DNA of 6,906 bases from an uncultured Clostridium sp. Lineage in GTDB: Bacteria > Bacillota > Clostridia > TANB77 > CAG-508. This document shows, piece after piece, positions 6,017 to 6,906 of this stretch. Positions within the stretch are counted from its first letter, which is position 1, and the number at the start of each line of letters is the position of its first letter. The notes beneath the pieces are model-generated. The model did not search any database. It was not told where the DNA came from and saw only the letters and a list, made by a program, of their open reading frames with translations. The stretch lies in contig USMB01000052.1 of the NCBI GenBank assembly GCA_900555615.1, positions 1-6,906 of the forward strand, read 5' to 3'. The position numbers were made by a program, and so were the translations under genes.

Positions 6017-6906
6017 TTATTCTTCTTTATTATCTTCTTTAATCTCTTCTTCTAAGATATTTTCCTTACTTAAGTCTACTAAATCTTTCATTGTAAGATT
6101 AATTTTTCCTTGATCATCAATTTCAATTACTTTAACAGGAACTTTATCTCCTGGTTTAACATAGTCTTCAACTTTGTTAACTCTTTCTTTTGCGATTTTA
6201 GAAATATGAACTAATCCTTCTTTTCCTCCACCAATATCAACAAAAGCTCCGAATGAAGTTGTTCTAGTAACTGTTCCATAGTAAATTTGTCCTACTTCGA
6301 ATTCTCTAACAATATCTTCAATCATGTCTAATGCTTGATATGCTTTATCTTGGTCTGGAGAATAAATCATAACTTGTCCATCATCTTCTATATCAATTTT
6401 AACACCTGTTGCATCAATTATTTTATTAATTGTTTCTCCACCTTTTCCAATTACATCTTTAATCTTTTCAACTTTGATTTGTGTTGTAACTATTTGTGGT
6501 GCATATTTTGAAAGTTCTTCTCTCGGTGCTGAAATTACTGGTTTCATTATATCATCTAATATATATTGTCTTGCTTTTCTTGTTCTAGCAAAAGCTTCTT
6601 CAATTATTTTATATGATAATCCATCTACTTTGATATCTACTTGAATAGCTGTAATACCTTTTTCTGTTCCACCAACTTTGAAGTCCATATCTCCAAAGAA
6701 ATCTTCAAGTCCTTGAATATCTGTTAACATTACATAATCATCTGGATTTTCTGGATTTGTTACTAAACCTGTTGAAATACCGGCAACTGGTCTTTTAATT
6801 GGAACACCTGCATCCATTAATGATAATGTACTTCCACATATACTTGCTTGAGATGTTGAACCATTTGAAGATAATACTTCTGATACAACTCTTATTGCAT
6901 ATGGGA
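6017..6906 (-). CDS. pnp: Polynucleotide phosphorylase, C-terminal part (PNPase)
   Basis: PNPase degrades RNA 3' to 5' by phosphorolysis, releasing nucleoside diphosphates, and works in mRNA turnover as a trimer. The window edge cuts the gene; 295 residues are visible of an expected roughly 700, so the N-terminal RNase PH domain and most of the second lie outside. The frame is open to the edge and begins PYAIRVVSEVLSSNGSTSQAS, the phosphate-binding serine region. The active-site block GLEDFFGDMDFK holds D68, D74 and K76 of the visible part, equivalent to E. coli D486, D492 and K494. A KH domain (about 141-201) shows the GKGG loop at 153-156. An S1 domain (about 204-274) contains GTVTRTTSFGAFVDI. 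A short acidic tail ends in EE. The ATG at 6817 is internal, not the start. Nothing suggests damage. Confidence 0.97.
   Translation of the reverse strand, partial: PYAIRVVSEVLSSNGSTSQASICGSTLSLMDAGVPIKRPVAGISTGLVTNPENPDDYVMLTDIQGLEDFFGDMDFKVGGTEKGITAIQVDIKVDGLSYKIIEEAFARTRKARQYILDDIMKPVISAPREELSKYAPQIVTTQIKVEKIKDVIGKGGETINKIIDATGVKIDIEDDGQVMIYSPDQDKAYQALDMIEDIVREFEVGQIYYGTVTRTTSFGAFVDIGGGKEGLVHISKIAKERVNKVEDYVKPGDKVPVKVIEIDDQGKINLTMKDLVDLSKENILEEEIKEDNKEE

Noticed and set aside
1..6906. CRISPR arrays, tRNA or rRNA genes, insertion sequences, attachment sites
   Set aside because: I saw no regularly spaced direct repeats, no structured RNA gene, no transposase or integrase, and no flanking duplications. 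Genes fill almost all of the window.

Overview
The window is an AT-rich chromosomal stretch from a low-GC Gram-positive bacterium, most likely a member of the Clostridia (Bacillota). Three things support this. The recombination nuclease is of the AddA type rather than RecB. Codons are strongly A/T-ending. Stop codons are TAA and TGA, and the TGA that ends miaB argues against a Mycoplasma-type code. All supported genes lie on the minus strand, so transcription runs from high to low coordinates.

In the order of transcription, the window first holds the 3' part of pnp (polynucleotide phosphorylase), cut by the right edge and closed by a clear rho-independent terminator at about 5963-6000. Next is a complete addA, the helicase-nuclease subunit of the AddAB double-strand-break repair enzyme, with no addB beside it. 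Third is a small gene for a 199-residue protein of unknown function (1546-2145). It is driven by a perfect-consensus sigma-A-type promoter whose -35 box lies inside the end of addA, and it is closed by a strong terminator at 1504-1532. Fourth is a complete miaB (tRNA methylthiotransferase) with its own putative promoter. After miaB, the first codons of a possible further gene begin only 3 bases past its stop and run off the left edge.

The recognisable genes are housekeeping functions: RNA turnover, DNA break repair and tRNA modification. The terminators and promoters suggest three mostly separate transcription units (pnp; addA with possible read-through into the small gene; miaB with whatever follows), not one operon. 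I see no mobile element, CRISPR array, tRNA, rRNA or defence island, and no gene-free stretch longer than about 120 bases.

The least explained part is the small gene between addA and miaB. It has an unusually strong promoter, a perfect inverted repeat in its leader, and a protein sequence that only loosely resembles a widespread family of uncharacterised clostridial and phage-associated proteins. I found no convincing evidence of a new multi-gene system.
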